A stretch of 13,045 bases of DNA from Cocleimonas sp. (GCA_023146675.1 JAGLBQ010000329.1:1-13045); one strand, 5' to 3'; positions 1 through 8,148 are shown, numbered from the stretch's first letter. Notes: a model not told the origin generated them from the letters alone. Translations and numbers: made by a program.

Positions 1-27
1 TCCGTTGAATCCGTTGAATCCGTTGTA
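1..27 (-). repeat. 9-bp tandem repeat encoding an Asp-Ser-Thr linker
   Basis: On the plus strand TCCGTTGAA occurs twice and is followed by TCCGTTGTA. The period is exactly three codons. Read on the minus strand in the lipoprotein frame it gives Thr-Asp-Ser-Thr-Asp-Ser-Thr. The array touches the window edge, so its full copy number is unknown. It is probably a flexible linker that could change length by slippage. Confidence 0.8.
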
Positions 28-3000
28 AATATTGAACTAGTACTCAACGGAATAGTTGATTTATATCGTATTTTTCCAATCGTCCATTTAGAAGCCTGAT
101 TACCACTAAACATTAGGAAGTTAACTGCAAAACGTTGTAGCACATCAGCTTCATTAAACTCAACTTCAAGTACTTCAAAATGAGCTGAAAGTGTATTATT
201 TCCACGCCCATCACCACTAAAGCTCATACCTGGCTGTGTAACCGCCTGAAATGGGTAGCGGCTCGCAAATTTATACACCCCCACTTCCAAAGGTTTACCT
301 TTTATAGGAGCAAAATTTAAACTCCATCGATGAGCATCAAAGCCAATATTGCCCTCAAGTGTAAAATTAAGGTCGTTTGGACTATTTTCTCCATAAGGGC
401 GCTTAGCATCAAAAATAAAACTATCATTCATTACTTTAAATGATTTGCCTCCTGCTACATATGACTTTGGAGAGCTATCAATACAAAAAACCGAACCACC
501 CTCGCCTAAATTAACATCTGTAGCACATACTGTTTCAACTGGAGTAAAAACAGTAGGAGTGGTGGGGGTAGTTTCAGAATTGACTGGGGTCTCTGTGCTT
601 GAACAGTCTGCATTTATACCATAAGGGGACGTATGATTCGGTGGTGAAACATCCAAATCATCAACTGCTGAGGCTAAAATTGGCAGATCAAATTCTACAT
701 GCTCTACAAACTCAGTACCTTCCACGACTACCGTTGACGTCAATAACTGCCTACTCCATAAAGCACTACTTTGAGGGTAAACAACCTGTATAGTCAACTT
801 ACCCTCTTCATCCGTTTTGCCTGTAGTGGTTACCGTTGCATCATGACTAGGTTCTAATGTGCCATTATTATTATCATCTTCACCATCATCCAGATTACCA
901 TCGTTATCCAAATCTTCTGATTTACAAGCAGCCTCTACTTTGCGCACCCAATGTCCTGAGTTGTTATCCGTAATAATGACGCCATCAACAACCGCTATAT
1001 TTGGATTTTTATCAAGCAATGGCACCATAAATCCTTTGTAGTAATCGGTTGGAGTAATCGTAAAGGCTATTTCCTGATCTTTTACAGGATTACCCGCACT
1101 ATCAGTCACAATAACACCATATGTTTTTTTATAGAAAATACTGTCTGACGCAATTTTTTCATTATGCCCCAGTACAATGCGGAGCGCATCACCACCAACC
1201 GTCAAATTAATCTGATCTTTTATGGTGACATCTTCCTGTACATAGGTTTTTATATTCACACCATCTTTAGCACTCGATACATCACTTGCTGTATAGGTAA
1301 TATTAGCTCGACCAAGAGAATCTGTAACAGCAAGGGAGCTGCTTAGCGTGCCATTGATCCTATCTTCTAAATTAAAGACAATATGCAAATTTTTCACAGG
1401 ATTATCATTAATATCGCGAACTTTTGCGATCAGATTACTGACACCATGTGGAGCGATAACGGAAGGGGATGCTTGTGTATTAATATAGTGAGGTGTTGTG
1501 GCAATAAACTCTCGCTCTAGTGTTGCGGCAAGCCCATTTTCGGTTGTTGCGGTAATAACCGTACCGCCTGCTGTTTGCGATTCAATCGTAAAAGTAGCCT
1601 CACCATCATCATTTGTTTCAATACTCGTTAAAGGATTTAATACACCACGGGTAGCGCTAAGCTGGATGGTTTTATTTGCTTGGTTAACCCCATCCTTTGT
1701 CCATTTCATACTAATGGTTACTGGTTCACCAATTTTTATTTCTTCGGTTTCACTATTTAAACTAAAATCATTACCAGATATACTCACTTTTTTCTGTGCT
1801 GCTGCACCTAAAGATAGGACTGTTATTGTATCCTCACCATCTGCAACTGCTTTTACCATAAAGCTCATTTCACCAATGGCATTAGTGGTATAGCCATTGA
1901 CAGGCACTATTTCACTACCCACAGATGAAGTTATCTCAACACTGTGAAATGCCAGTGATTTTTTCTCAGAGTCTTGTAATTTAATCGTGTATTCGGTTGG
2001 ATTATTGATAGCAATACTATCAGGACCTTCTAATATAACGGCAGTACCTACAATATCAACCTGTAGGTTTTTGGTAAGTGAGCCCGCCATAACCTCAATA
2101 TCCAGTGTTCTATTTTCTGGATGATTCAAACCTGGTGTAACCGTTGCTGTTTTAACCACCGCACTTGCATTACCTGCATCAGGTGTAATAGTTGCATTAT
2201 TATTAACCTTAAAGGTAATAATTGCATCAGATAGCGTATTATTGTTCTGATCTTTGGCAATCGCAGAAATGATAACAGGCTTAACTCCCGCAGAAAAAAG
2301 CTGTCTGGAGCTGGCTGATATTTCTAGAGCAACAACTTTGCTTTCTTTTTCAACAACAGGATCTTTGGCATTAATGACATCAATTTTTAGTATCTTAACA
2401 AAAGTACCTGATTTAACGGTAACGGTTAAGGTTCTAGCTTCAGGATGACCTAAACCTGAACTTAATTTAGCCGTTTTAATCGCCGCTGTAGCATTGCCTG
2501 CATCAGGTAAAATAAGCGCATCACCATCCACACTGAATGTCATTTCAGCAGTGGGCACCACATTGTTTTTTTCATTTTTAGCAAGCACTGAAATAGTTAC
2601 TTCATTTGTGCCCAATGAGTAGAGTTTATTAGATGTAACAGAAACATCCAACGATTTAACATCAGGGTCATCACCAGTATTATCAACGAGTGTATCATCA
2701 ACTTGCACCGTCACTTTTTGTGTCTTTTTTCCCGCGGTAACCGTCACTGTTAACGTTCGTTTATCTGTATTCATACCAGACGATAAAATGGCTGTTTTTA
2801 TAGAGGCGCTATTATTGCCGCTATTTGCACTGATGGTTGCACTATTGTCAACCGCAAAAGTAACAGGTACTTCAGAAATAACACTATTGTTTCTATCTTT
2901 AGCAACAACTGAAATCGTAACCGCATTAGCTCCTTTTGATAGTAGAACACCTGAGCTAGCAGACACCTCTAAAGAAGCCACATCAGCATAAGTAACTTCT

Positions 3001-3116
3001 TGTTTTGAGCCACCGCCCGTACCTGATCCAAAATCACTGCCTCCACTACATCCAGCGAGCGCAACAGATAATAAAAGTGGTAATGTTAGTCTTTTTAAAT
3101 GAGTGGGGATAATCAT
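1..3116 (-). CDS. Large Ig-like-repeat surface lipoprotein, N-terminal 1038 residues (3' end beyond the window)
   Basis: The frame is open from the ATG at 3116 to the left edge with no stop. An AAGG motif lies 7 bases before the ATG. Residues 1-23 form a lipoprotein signal peptide with lipobox LAGC (Cys23). Ser24 at +2 favours the outer membrane. A Gly/Ser-rich tether follows. Residues 49-358 are three tandem Ig-like (invasin/Big_1-like) repeats of about 107 residues, then further beta-rich Ig-like segments to about 720. Residues 735-746 fit an EF-hand/dockerin calcium loop (D735, D737, D739, G740, D743, E746). Residues 860-1025 resemble a C-terminal module I know from other bacterial surface proteins (GDGRG..N, then a stretch ending IRYKS). 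After that an Asp-Ser-Thr repeat begins at the edge. The likely role is a surface-anchored stalk or adhesin, which is inference. No secretion partner is visible. The first 1038 residues show no frameshift. The gene lies after the terminator of the amidase gene and probably has its own promoter. Confidence 0.85.
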   Translation of the reverse strand, partial: MIIPTHLKRLTLPLLLSVALAGCSGGSDFGSGTGGGSKQEVTYADVASLEVSASSGVLLSKGANAVTISVVAKDRNNSVISEVPVTFAVDNSATISANSGNNSASIKTAILSSGMNTDKRTLTVTVTAGKKTQKVTVQVDDTLVDNTGDDPDVKSLDVSVTSNKLYSLGTNEVTISVLAKNEKNNVVPTAEMTFSVDGDALILPDAGNATAAIKTAKLSSGLGHPEARTLTVTVKSGTFVKILKIDVINAKDPVVEKESKVVALEISASSRQLFSAGVKPVIISAIAKDQNNNTLSDAIITFKVNNNATITPDAGNASAVVKTATVTPGLNHPENRTLDIEVMAGSLTKNLQVDIVGTAVILEGPDSIAINNPTEYTIKLQDSEKKSLAFHSVEITSSVGSEIVPVNGYTTNAIGEMSFMVKAVADGEDTITVLSLGAAAQKKVSISGNDFSLNSETEEIKIGEPVTISMKWTKDGVNQANKTIQLSATRGVLNPLTSIETNDDGEATFTIESQTAGGTVITATTENGLAATLEREFIATTPHYINTQASPSVIAPHGVSNLIAKVRDINDNPVKNLHIVFNLEDRINGTLSSSLAVTDSLGRANITYTASDVSSAKDGVNIKTYVQEDVTIKDQINLTVGGDALRIVLGHNEKIASDSIFYKKTYGVIVTDSAGNPVKDQEIAFTITPTDYYKGFMVPLLDKNPNIAVVDGVIITDNNSGHWVRKVEAACKSEDLDNDGNLDDGEDDNNNGTLEPSHDATVTTTGKTDEEGKLTIQVVYPQSSALWSRQLLTSTVVVEGTEFVEHVEFDLPILASAVDDLDVSPPNHTSPYGINADCSSTETPVNSETTPTTPTVFTPVETVCATDVNLGEGGSVFCIDSSPKSYVAGGKSFKVMNDSFIFDAKRPYGENSPNDLNFTLEGNIGFDAHRWSLNFAPIKGKPLEVGVYKFASRYPFQAVTQPGMSFSGDGRGNNTLSAHFEVLEVEFNEADVLQRFAVNFLMFSGNQASKWTIGKIRYKSTIPLSTSSIFTTDSTDST
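2043..2972 (-). repeat. Three tandem Ig-like protein repeats inside the lipoprotein
   Basis: The repeats begin near residues 49, 156 and 264, a spacing of 107 to 108 residues. Each has the same order of blocks: Leu-(Glu/Asp)-(Val/Ile)-Ser near the start, an ISVVAKD-like strand, a TF.V-(Asp/Asn) strand, a NA(S/T)A..KTA strand, a (S/T).G..(H/D)...RTL turn and a final alternating Val/Thr strand. The repeats have diverged in sequence, so these are old duplications rather than recent DNA repeats. The pattern fits bacterial Ig-like domains of the invasin/Big_1 group. Confidence 0.75.
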
Positions 3117-3189
3117 TATATAACCTTATTTTTTATTGTTATTATTTTTTTGGGTAGGGGAAGAAGTGGGGTTTATAAAATCTTCCCAT

Positions 3190-3219
3190 CGTATAACTTT
3201 AGCACTAAAAGTTTGTCGA
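3190..3219 (-). promoter_or_regulatory. Possible sigma70-type promoter for the lipoprotein gene
   Basis: Read on the minus strand, TCGACA (3219-3214, five of six bases matching TTGACA) is followed after 18 bases by TATACG (3195-3190, four of six matching TATAAT). It lies about 75 bases before the ATG at 3116 and after the amidase terminator, where a separate promoter would be expected. The -10 match is modest. Confidence 0.33.
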
Positions 3220-3271
3220 ATGACTAGCTATCAGATAATTGGTCTTTGAATGATTTGGATGAAATAATCAT

Positions 3272-3318
3272 AAAAAAAGCCACGTAAAGTACGTGGCTAA
3301 ATTGCATCAAAAGATGCA
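3272..3318 (-). terminator. Intrinsic terminator after the amidase gene, with a second hairpin
   Basis: Read on the minus strand, a perfect 9-bp stem AGCCACGTA / TACGTGGCT (3298-3290 with 3286-3278) and a 3-base loop run into seven T residues (3278-3272). This is a standard rho-independent terminator, about 55 bases after the amidase stop. A second hairpin just before it (TGCATC / GATGCA, 3303-3318, loop AAAA) has no T tract and may pause polymerase or protect the 3' end. Confidence 0.85.
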
Positions 3319-3351
3319 GAGAGTAAACTAAAACGACCCTATCAATCTAGA

Positions 3352-4632
3352 TCATGCAAATTGTGAACTGTTCTTTTTATGCGCTAAATGATAGCGTCGA
3401 ATCCCATGAAACATTGCATTTGCCAATTTACGCTGGTAGTAACTTGTTTTTAAGCGACGCTCTTCTTTGGGGTTACTAATAAATGCCGTTTCAACTAGCA
3501 TAGAGGGAATATCAGGTGACTTTAGAACAACAAAAGATGCACTTTCTACCTGCTTTCGTAGTAGCCTATTAACTCCGCCTAATTCTTTCAAAACATTTTC
3601 AGCCAAACCAAGGCTATTATCAATGGTTGCTGATTGTGATAGGTCTAAGAGTAGCTCTGACAATACTTTATTCTTACGCTTAAGCGTAACACCACCAAGC
3701 TTTGCCTCATAAGAGTTCTCACTTCTTGCTAACCAGCGAGCAGCTTCACTTGATGCACCTCGATTAGAAAGAATATACACAGAAGAACCTGTCAAACTCC
3801 TATTAGGATTGGCATCTGCATGAATTGAAATAAATAAATCTGCACCTTCAGCGCGGGCTTTTTGCATCCGTTTGCGCAGTGACACATAATAATCACCTTC
3901 ACGAGTCAATACTGCTTTCATATCCCCCTGTTGATTAATACGATTTTTTAAACGATGTGCAATTTTTAGTACAACATCTTTTTCAAGTGTCCCCTTGCGA
4001 CCAACGGCACCAGGATCTTTGCCACCATGTCCAGGATCAATAGCAACAACAAAATGATTACTACGTCGTTTATTTTCCTTTCTTGCTAGTTTTGGTTTTT
4101 TATCCTTCTGTGCACTTGCTTTTTTTGTGGCACTATTTCGACTTGATGTAGAGGATTTTTTATTAGATTGCTTAACAGAAGCATCTCCTGCAAGTGTTAC
4201 CTCTAAACGATAGCCTTTACTGGTCTTGTGTAATTTTGTACTGACATCTGCTTTCTTTGCTAAGTCAAAAACAATTCTCAAATCATTATCATTACGTATT
4301 GCATGACGAATACCTTGCAGTAATGATGATTTACCCGTAGGTCTTATTAATTTTGTTTTCAGCGTCGTGTTTTTAAGATCGAGAACAACCCTTTCAGGCG
4401 TATGTAGGGAAAAAACGGAGCGTTTTACAATTCCATCAAATTCAAAAACAAGTTGCTGCTTATTACGCTCCTCTTTGCCTTTCAACTTTATTGATAATAG
4501 ATGTGCAGGCGCAGAACCGCTACTGTTGGCTAGCAGTTGCGGCGATATCAATACGCCACCTAAAAAACCAAGTGTGTTAGCTAGTTTGAGAATAAATTCT
4601 CTACGTTTTCTATTGCTATTATTCATTTTCAT
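3352..4632 (-). CDS. amiC: N-acetylmuramoyl-L-alanine amidase, AmiB/AmiC type (Tat-exported)
   Basis: This zinc amidase splits the amide bond between N-acetylmuramic acid and L-alanine in periplasmic peptidoglycan, mainly at daughter-cell separation. Residues 9-16 (KRREFILK) and the hydrophobic stretch after them form a twin-arginine signal, as in E. coli AmiC. Cleavage is probably near residue 35. Residues 45-150 fit an AMIN domain for septal targeting. Residues 151-191 are a Lys/Ser-rich linker. The Amidase_3 domain spans about 194-415, with zinc ligands His202 (DPGHGG), Glu217 and His271 (SIHADA) and catalytic Glu381 (VETAFISN). Residues 305-340 match the position of the autoinhibitory helix in this family. 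The length of 426 is normal (E. coli AmiC is 417). A second ATG lies two codons in, and neither has a strong ribosome site. It follows tsaE after 205 bases. The family call is firm; amiB versus amiC is less so, the Tat signal favouring amiC. Confidence 0.93.
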   Translation of the reverse strand: MKMNNSNRKRREFILKLANTLGFLGGVLISPQLLANSSGSAPAHLLSIKLKGKEERNKQQLVFEFDGIVKRSVFSLHTPERVVLDLKNTTLKTKLIRPTGKSSLLQGIRHAIRNDNDLRIVFDLAKKADVSTKLHKTSKGYRLEVTLAGDASVKQSNKKSSTSSRNSATKKASAQKDKKPKLARKENKRRSNHFVVAIDPGHGGKDPGAVGRKGTLEKDVVLKIAHRLKNRINQQGDMKAVLTREGDYYVSLRKRMQKARAEGADLFISIHADANPNRSLTGSSVYILSNRGASSEAARWLARSENSYEAKLGGVTLKRKNKVLSELLLDLSQSATIDNSLGLAENVLKELGGVNRLLRKQVESASFVVLKSPDIPSMLVETAFISNPKEERRLKTSYYQRKLANAMFHGIRRYHLAHKKNSSQFA

Positions 4633-4704
4633 CCGCTGAAATACCTGCTTAAAACACTAATCCTACTTTGCTAAAAAAGACAATTGAATCGTCACAATAA
4701 AGTC

Positions 4705-4725
4705 GTAATTTGGAAGCCAAATTAC
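4705..4725. repeat. 9-bp perfect inverted repeat between tsaE and the amidase gene
   Basis: GTAATTTGG (4705-4713) and CCAAATTAC (4717-4725) are perfectly complementary around a 3-base loop. Neither strand has a T run directly after the stem, so it is not a clear terminator. It could end the nnr-tsaE transcript weakly or bind a regulator of the amidase gene. The rest of 4633-4837 is AT-rich with no convincing gene or promoter. Confidence 0.5.
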
Positions 4726-4837
4726 TTGTTTATTCAGTGAGCGACTCCTTATCTACCAGTAAAGCGCAATAGCCGCATTAATTCAAGTGGTTTTTTACAT
4801 AAAAGCTGTAAGCTGTTGTTTATGAAGGATTGTGTTT

Positions 4838-5260
4838 TTATGAAATATTTATTCTACGCATTTCATCGTCATGATGAATAATCACATTAATATCTTCTTG
4901 CGGTAAAAACCCTTGTGCTTTTTCTGGCCACTCTATCAAGCATAATGCATCAGATGATAGATAATCTCGAACACCCATATACTCCAGCTCCTCTGGATCT
5001 GCCAAACGATAAAGATCAAAATGATAAACATCCCGACCATTGACACAATAAGGTTCAACCAGCGTATATGTTGGACTTTTTACCGTTCCTTCAAAACCAA
5101 GGTGCCGCAATAACCCCCTTACTAAGGTTGTCTTACCCGTACCAAGATCTCCGTGTAAAAAAACCAGCCCACCTTGTGGAAAGGTATCTGCAATTTTGCC
5201 ACCTAGTGCCATCATTTGTTGCTCAGACTCCACTATTAGCTCTGTTTTATTATTTTTCAT
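4838..5260 (-). CDS. tsaE: TsaE, ATPase of the tRNA t6A37 threonylcarbamoyladenosine complex
   Basis: TsaE is a cytoplasmic P-loop protein that works with TsaB and TsaD to transfer threonylcarbamoyl to adenosine 37 of ANN-decoding tRNAs. The Walker A loop GDLGTGKTT is at residues 37-45. Family signatures follow in order: SPTYTLVEPY (62-71), the HFDLYRL stretch (80-86) and LIEWPEKA (108-115). The 140-residue length is slightly short of the usual 150 or so, at the C-terminus. The start lies one base past the nnr stop (TAATATG), and I see no good Shine-Dalgarno sequence, which suggests translation coupled to nnr. It corresponds to yjeE in the conserved E. coli cluster. Confidence 0.95.
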   Translation of the reverse strand: MKNNKTELIVESEQQMMALGGKIADTFPQGGLVFLHGDLGTGKTTLVRGLLRHLGFEGTVKSPTYTLVEPYCVNGRDVYHFDLYRLADPEELEYMGVRDYLSSDALCLIEWPEKAQGFLPQEDINVIIHHDDEMRRINIS

Positions 5261-5261
5261 A

Positions 5262-6761
5262 TTAATTTATTAAGGTTCGTAAATAGGGATAGAGGTCTGT
5301 TGCAAGTAATCCACGCTCGCCTTTTTCTGCAACAGCTAAATCGGCCGCCTTAGCATGTAACGTTACGCCCAATCTAGCCGCTGTTTGCAGAGAAACACCT
5401 TGTGCACGTAACCCTGCAATAATTCCCGTTAAAACATCTCCCATACCAGCGGTTGCCATACCAGGATTGCCCAAGGTTGAAATCGCGGTCTGCTCCCCAT
5501 CTGCCACCAATGAACCTGCTCCTTTGAGCACACAATAGCCAGAATAGTTCCGCTGGATTTTAGCAACCGCATCATAACGATCCATTTCAATAGCATGCAC
5601 AGTAACGCCTAATAGCCTCGCTGCCTCGCCAGGATGTGGGGTTAATATCCAATTAGTACGTGATACTGATAATTGTGATAGCAAATTTAAACCATCAGCA
5701 TCAACAATTTTATCATGCTCTGTTTCAAGACAGGCATTAAACAGTTCTCGCCCCCATTGATCAGCTCCCAGACCAGGACCAATGGCAATGACATTTGCCC
5801 GCTGCAAATACGGTAATAATTCTTGAGGAGATTCGACGCCCTTAACCATTAACTCGGGTCTATTTAAATTAAGCCATGCAGCATGAGCAGGATGTGTTAG
5901 CACCGTGACCAAACCCGCTCCTATGGTTAACGCTGCTTCTGCTGCCATGCGTATTGCACCACTCATTCCTACCGTGCCTCCAATGAGTAACACATGCCCA
6001 TGGGAGCCTTTATGCGCTGTTTCTTTTCTTTTTGGCAAACGAATAGAGTGCTCAAGCAGAAAGCATTTTTCCCCTGCCATTGTTTGCTTAAATGATTGCG
6101 TTATTGAATCTGCAATTGCGAGGTCATAAAAGCGCAATTTACCAACATAATCACGTGCTTTTCCTGTAAACAAACCACACTTCCTACCAACAAACGTCAT
6201 TGTTTCACTGGCAACAACCGCACAGCCCATTATCGCACCCGTACTCGCATTTAAACCTGACGGAATATCAACCGCAGCAATATAAGCAGTCATAGCACTA
6301 GCATTCATCGCAGCAATAGCATTAGCCCATTCACCGTCTACATCACGACTTAAACCTGTTCCAAACAAAGCATCAACAATAATTTCAGCCGTATATTCTT
6401 TGGCAGAATCAAATAGTTCATTTTCTCCCCCTTGAGAAAAATATGCCAGTTGCGCCTGTAATGCATCGCCTCGTAAGCCTGTTAAATACTCGCCTAATTG
6501 CAATACTTGTACTGCAATCCCCTTTTCTAACGCCAAACGCGCAATAATATAACCATCACCTGCATTATTTCCCACGCCACAAAAAATCAGCATCGTCTTG
6601 GCATTAGGACGCGATTGACGGATACTATCAAACATAAACTGCCCTGCACGCGTCATTAATGTAAACCCGCTGATGCCTGACTCAATGGCTAAACAGTCCA
6701 GCTCCTTTACTTGATCTGTTGTATAAACCTGATGTGATAATGGGTAATGATAATTTTTCAC
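5262..6761 (-). CDS. nnr: Bifunctional NAD(P)HX epimerase / ADP-dependent NAD(P)HX dehydratase
   Basis: This enzyme repairs hydrated NADH and NADPH. The N-terminal YjeF_N domain epimerises (R)- to (S)-NAD(P)HX, and the C-terminal ribokinase-like domain dehydrates the S form using ADP. I place the start at GTG 6761, giving 499 residues, because AAGGAG lies 6 bases upstream and family homology begins here. The longer frame from ATG 6866 adds 35 unrelated hydrophobic residues and runs into queG. In this numbering the epimerase motifs are GVGNNAGDGY (62-71), VDALFGTG (129-136) and VDIPSG (164-169). The dehydratase motifs are KGSHG (251-255), IGPGLG (327-332), LTPHPGE (373-379) and GNPGMATAGMGDVLTG (431-446). 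It is the first gene of the nnr-tsaE unit. All key motifs look intact. Confidence 0.95.
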   Translation of the reverse strand: MKNYHYPLSHQVYTTDQVKELDCLAIESGISGFTLMTRAGQFMFDSIRQSRPNAKTMLIFCGVGNNAGDGYIIARLALEKGIAVQVLQLGEYLTGLRGDALQAQLAYFSQGGENELFDSAKEYTAEIIVDALFGTGLSRDVDGEWANAIAAMNASAMTAYIAAVDIPSGLNASTGAIMGCAVVASETMTFVGRKCGLFTGKARDYVGKLRFYDLAIADSITQSFKQTMAGEKCFLLEHSIRLPKRKETAHKGSHGHVLLIGGTVGMSGAIRMAAEAALTIGAGLVTVLTHPAHAAWLNLNRPELMVKGVESPQELLPYLQRANVIAIGPGLGADQWGRELFNACLETEHDKIVDADGLNLLSQLSVSRTNWILTPHPGEAARLLGVTVHAIEMDRYDAVAKIQRNYSGYCVLKGAGSLVADGEQTAISTLGNPGMATAGMGDVLTGIIAGLRAQGVSLQTAARLGVTLHAKAADLAVAEKGERGLLATDLYPYLRTLIN

Positions 6762-6846
6762 AACATTCTCCTTAGCTGTATGAGTAAAAAAGATAAATAT
6801 ACTCTCACCTAAGCTACAAAGTAATAAATCTGGACTAAATCCACAC
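6762..6846. promoter_or_regulatory. Divergent nnr / queG promoter region
   Basis: Both genes must start transcription from or near this 85-base AT-rich gap. Overlapping -10-like hexamers lie on the two strands: TATACT at 6798-6803 (plus) and TATATT at 6801-6796 (minus). The matching -35 boxes are poor on both strands, so exact promoters are not assigned. No clear ribosome site precedes the queG ATG. Confidence 0.35.
6768..6773 (-). promoter_or_regulatory. Shine-Dalgarno site that sets the nnr start
   Basis: Read on the minus strand, AAGGAG ends 6 bases before GTG at 6761. This is the best ribosome site near the 5' end of nnr. It argues for the GTG over the ATG at 6866, which has no such motif. 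Confidence 0.75.
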
Positions 6847-7887
6847 ATGCAAACATTAAACAACAAAATAATATTATGGGGTAAAGAGCTAGGTTTTCAA
6901 AAAATTGGCTTTAGTGATATTAAGTTAGAAAAAACAGAACAACGTTTGCAAGAATGGATTAACAATGGTTTTTATGGTGATATGGATTGGATGCACCATC
7001 ATGGCAGCAAGCGCACACATCCTGAGGAACTTGTTGAAGGTACTATCAGTATTATCTCTGTACGCATGGATTATTTCCCCCCTGATGGCGCTGATCCTGA
7101 GTTAATTTTAAATCATCCTAATATTGCCTATATTTCACGCTATGCACTTGGACGCGATTACCATAAACTATTGCGTAAACGCCTACAGCAACTTGCAACA
7201 AAAATTCAAAAAGAAATTGGTGATTTTGGTTATCGTGTCTTTGTCGATAGCGCACCCGTCATGGAAAAACCCATTGCCGCAAAAGCGGGTTTAGGCTGGG
7301 TAGGCAAGCATAGTAATATTATTAGTAAGGAAGCAGGCTCATGGTTTTTTCTTGGTGAAATTTATACCGACTTACCTTTAGCAAAATCCGAACCTATTAC
7401 TGACCACTGCGGTAGTTGCACTGCTTGTCTTGATGTCTGCCCTACACAAGCGATTATTGCACCTTATATTGTTGATGCTAGACGCTGTATTTCTTATCTC
7501 ACCATTGAGCTTAAAGGTGCTATTCCCAAGGAATTTCGCTCTGCCATTGGCAATCGTATTTATGGTTGCGATGATTGCCAGCTAATCTGCCCCTGGAATC
7601 GCTTTGCAAAAGTAACCGAGCAGGCTGACTTCTCCATTCGTAACAAGCTTGACCGTACTCACCTTCTTAAATTATTCTCATGGACAGAAAGTGAGTTTTT
7701 ATTAACCCTACAAGGTTCACCGCTTAGGCGGATGGGTTATGAACGCTGGCTACGTAATATCGCCGTTGCTTTAGGGAATAGCCCACCCAGCGCATTAGTT
7801 ATAGAAGCATTAGAAAGAAGAAAAAAAAGTTGCAATGAAGTAGTTAAAGAACATATTGATTGGGCGCTAAGACAACAAAGACTGTAA
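6847..7887 (+). CDS. queG: Epoxyqueuosine reductase
   Basis: QueG is a cytoplasmic cobalamin- and iron-sulfur-dependent enzyme. It reduces epoxyqueuosine to queuosine at the wobble position of tRNAs with GUN anticodons. The proposed catalytic Asp134 sits in VDSAPVMEK (133-141). Two [4Fe-4S] clusters are supported by eight cysteines: Cys188, 191, 194 and 198 (CGSCTACLDVCP), Cys214, and Cys241, 244 and 248 (CDDCQLICPW). The C-terminal part, about 270-346, is helical as in the family. At 346 residues it is somewhat shorter than E. coli QueG (379), mostly at the C-terminus. It is divergent from nnr, the same partner as in E. coli, although the two are co-directional there. A weak A/T stem (AACAAA / TTTGTT, 7886-7906) followed by four T residues just after the stop may terminate it. 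Confidence 0.95.
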   Translation: MQTLNNKIILWGKELGFQKIGFSDIKLEKTEQRLQEWINNGFYGDMDWMHHHGSKRTHPEELVEGTISIISVRMDYFPPDGADPELILNHPNIAYISRYALGRDYHKLLRKRLQQLATKIQKEIGDFGYRVFVDSAPVMEKPIAAKAGLGWVGKHSNIISKEAGSWFFLGEIYTDLPLAKSEPITDHCGSCTACLDVCPTQAIIAPYIVDARRCISYLTIELKGAIPKEFRSAIGNRIYGCDDCQLICPWNRFAKVTEQADFSIRNKLDRTHLLKLFSWTESEFLLTLQGSPLRRMGYERWLRNIAVALGNSPPSALVIEALERRKKSCNEVVKEHIDWALRQQRL

Positions 7888-7992
7888 CAAAGCGTAATAT
7901 TTTGTTTTTTGCTATATAACTAGTATTAATATACTATGCCCGCAAAATATAAGGCTCTTCCTTAACCTTCGTAAGAAAGTATTACAATGAAC

Positions 7993-8026
7993 TTATAAAT
8001 AATTGAATTATATGGATTATTTATAA
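7993..8026. repeat. 11-bp perfect inverted repeat (possible operator or RNA hairpin)
   Basis: TTATAAATAAT (7993-8003) and ATTATTTATAA (8016-8026) are exact reverse complements with a 12-base spacer. All pairs are A/T, so as RNA it would be weak. As DNA, the symmetry of two half-sites with centres 23 bases apart would suit a dimeric regulator. There is no T tract. Confidence 0.5.
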
Positions 8027-8148
8027 ATTCTATCATTTTGTGACAACTTAAAAATGCGATGGATTTACGCAATATAACCTATTGATTTTATTTTGATAAA
8101 ATATCTATCTGCCACGAAAAACTATCGAAAAGCCCAAATTAATAGGGC

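Noticed and set aside
1..27. CRISPR array
   Set aside because: The units are 9 bp and directly adjacent with no spacers, and they encode a protein linker in frame.
1498..1893. Plus-strand reading frame of 131 codons opposite the lipoprotein
   Set aside because: It is antisense to a continuous Ig-like protein with clear repeats. It has no family motif or ribosome site. The other plus-strand frames in 599-2991 fail for the same reason.
4367..4639. Plus-strand frame opposite the 5' end of the amidase gene
   Set aside because: It is a shadow of the signal peptide and AMIN region; no homology or ribosome site is visible.
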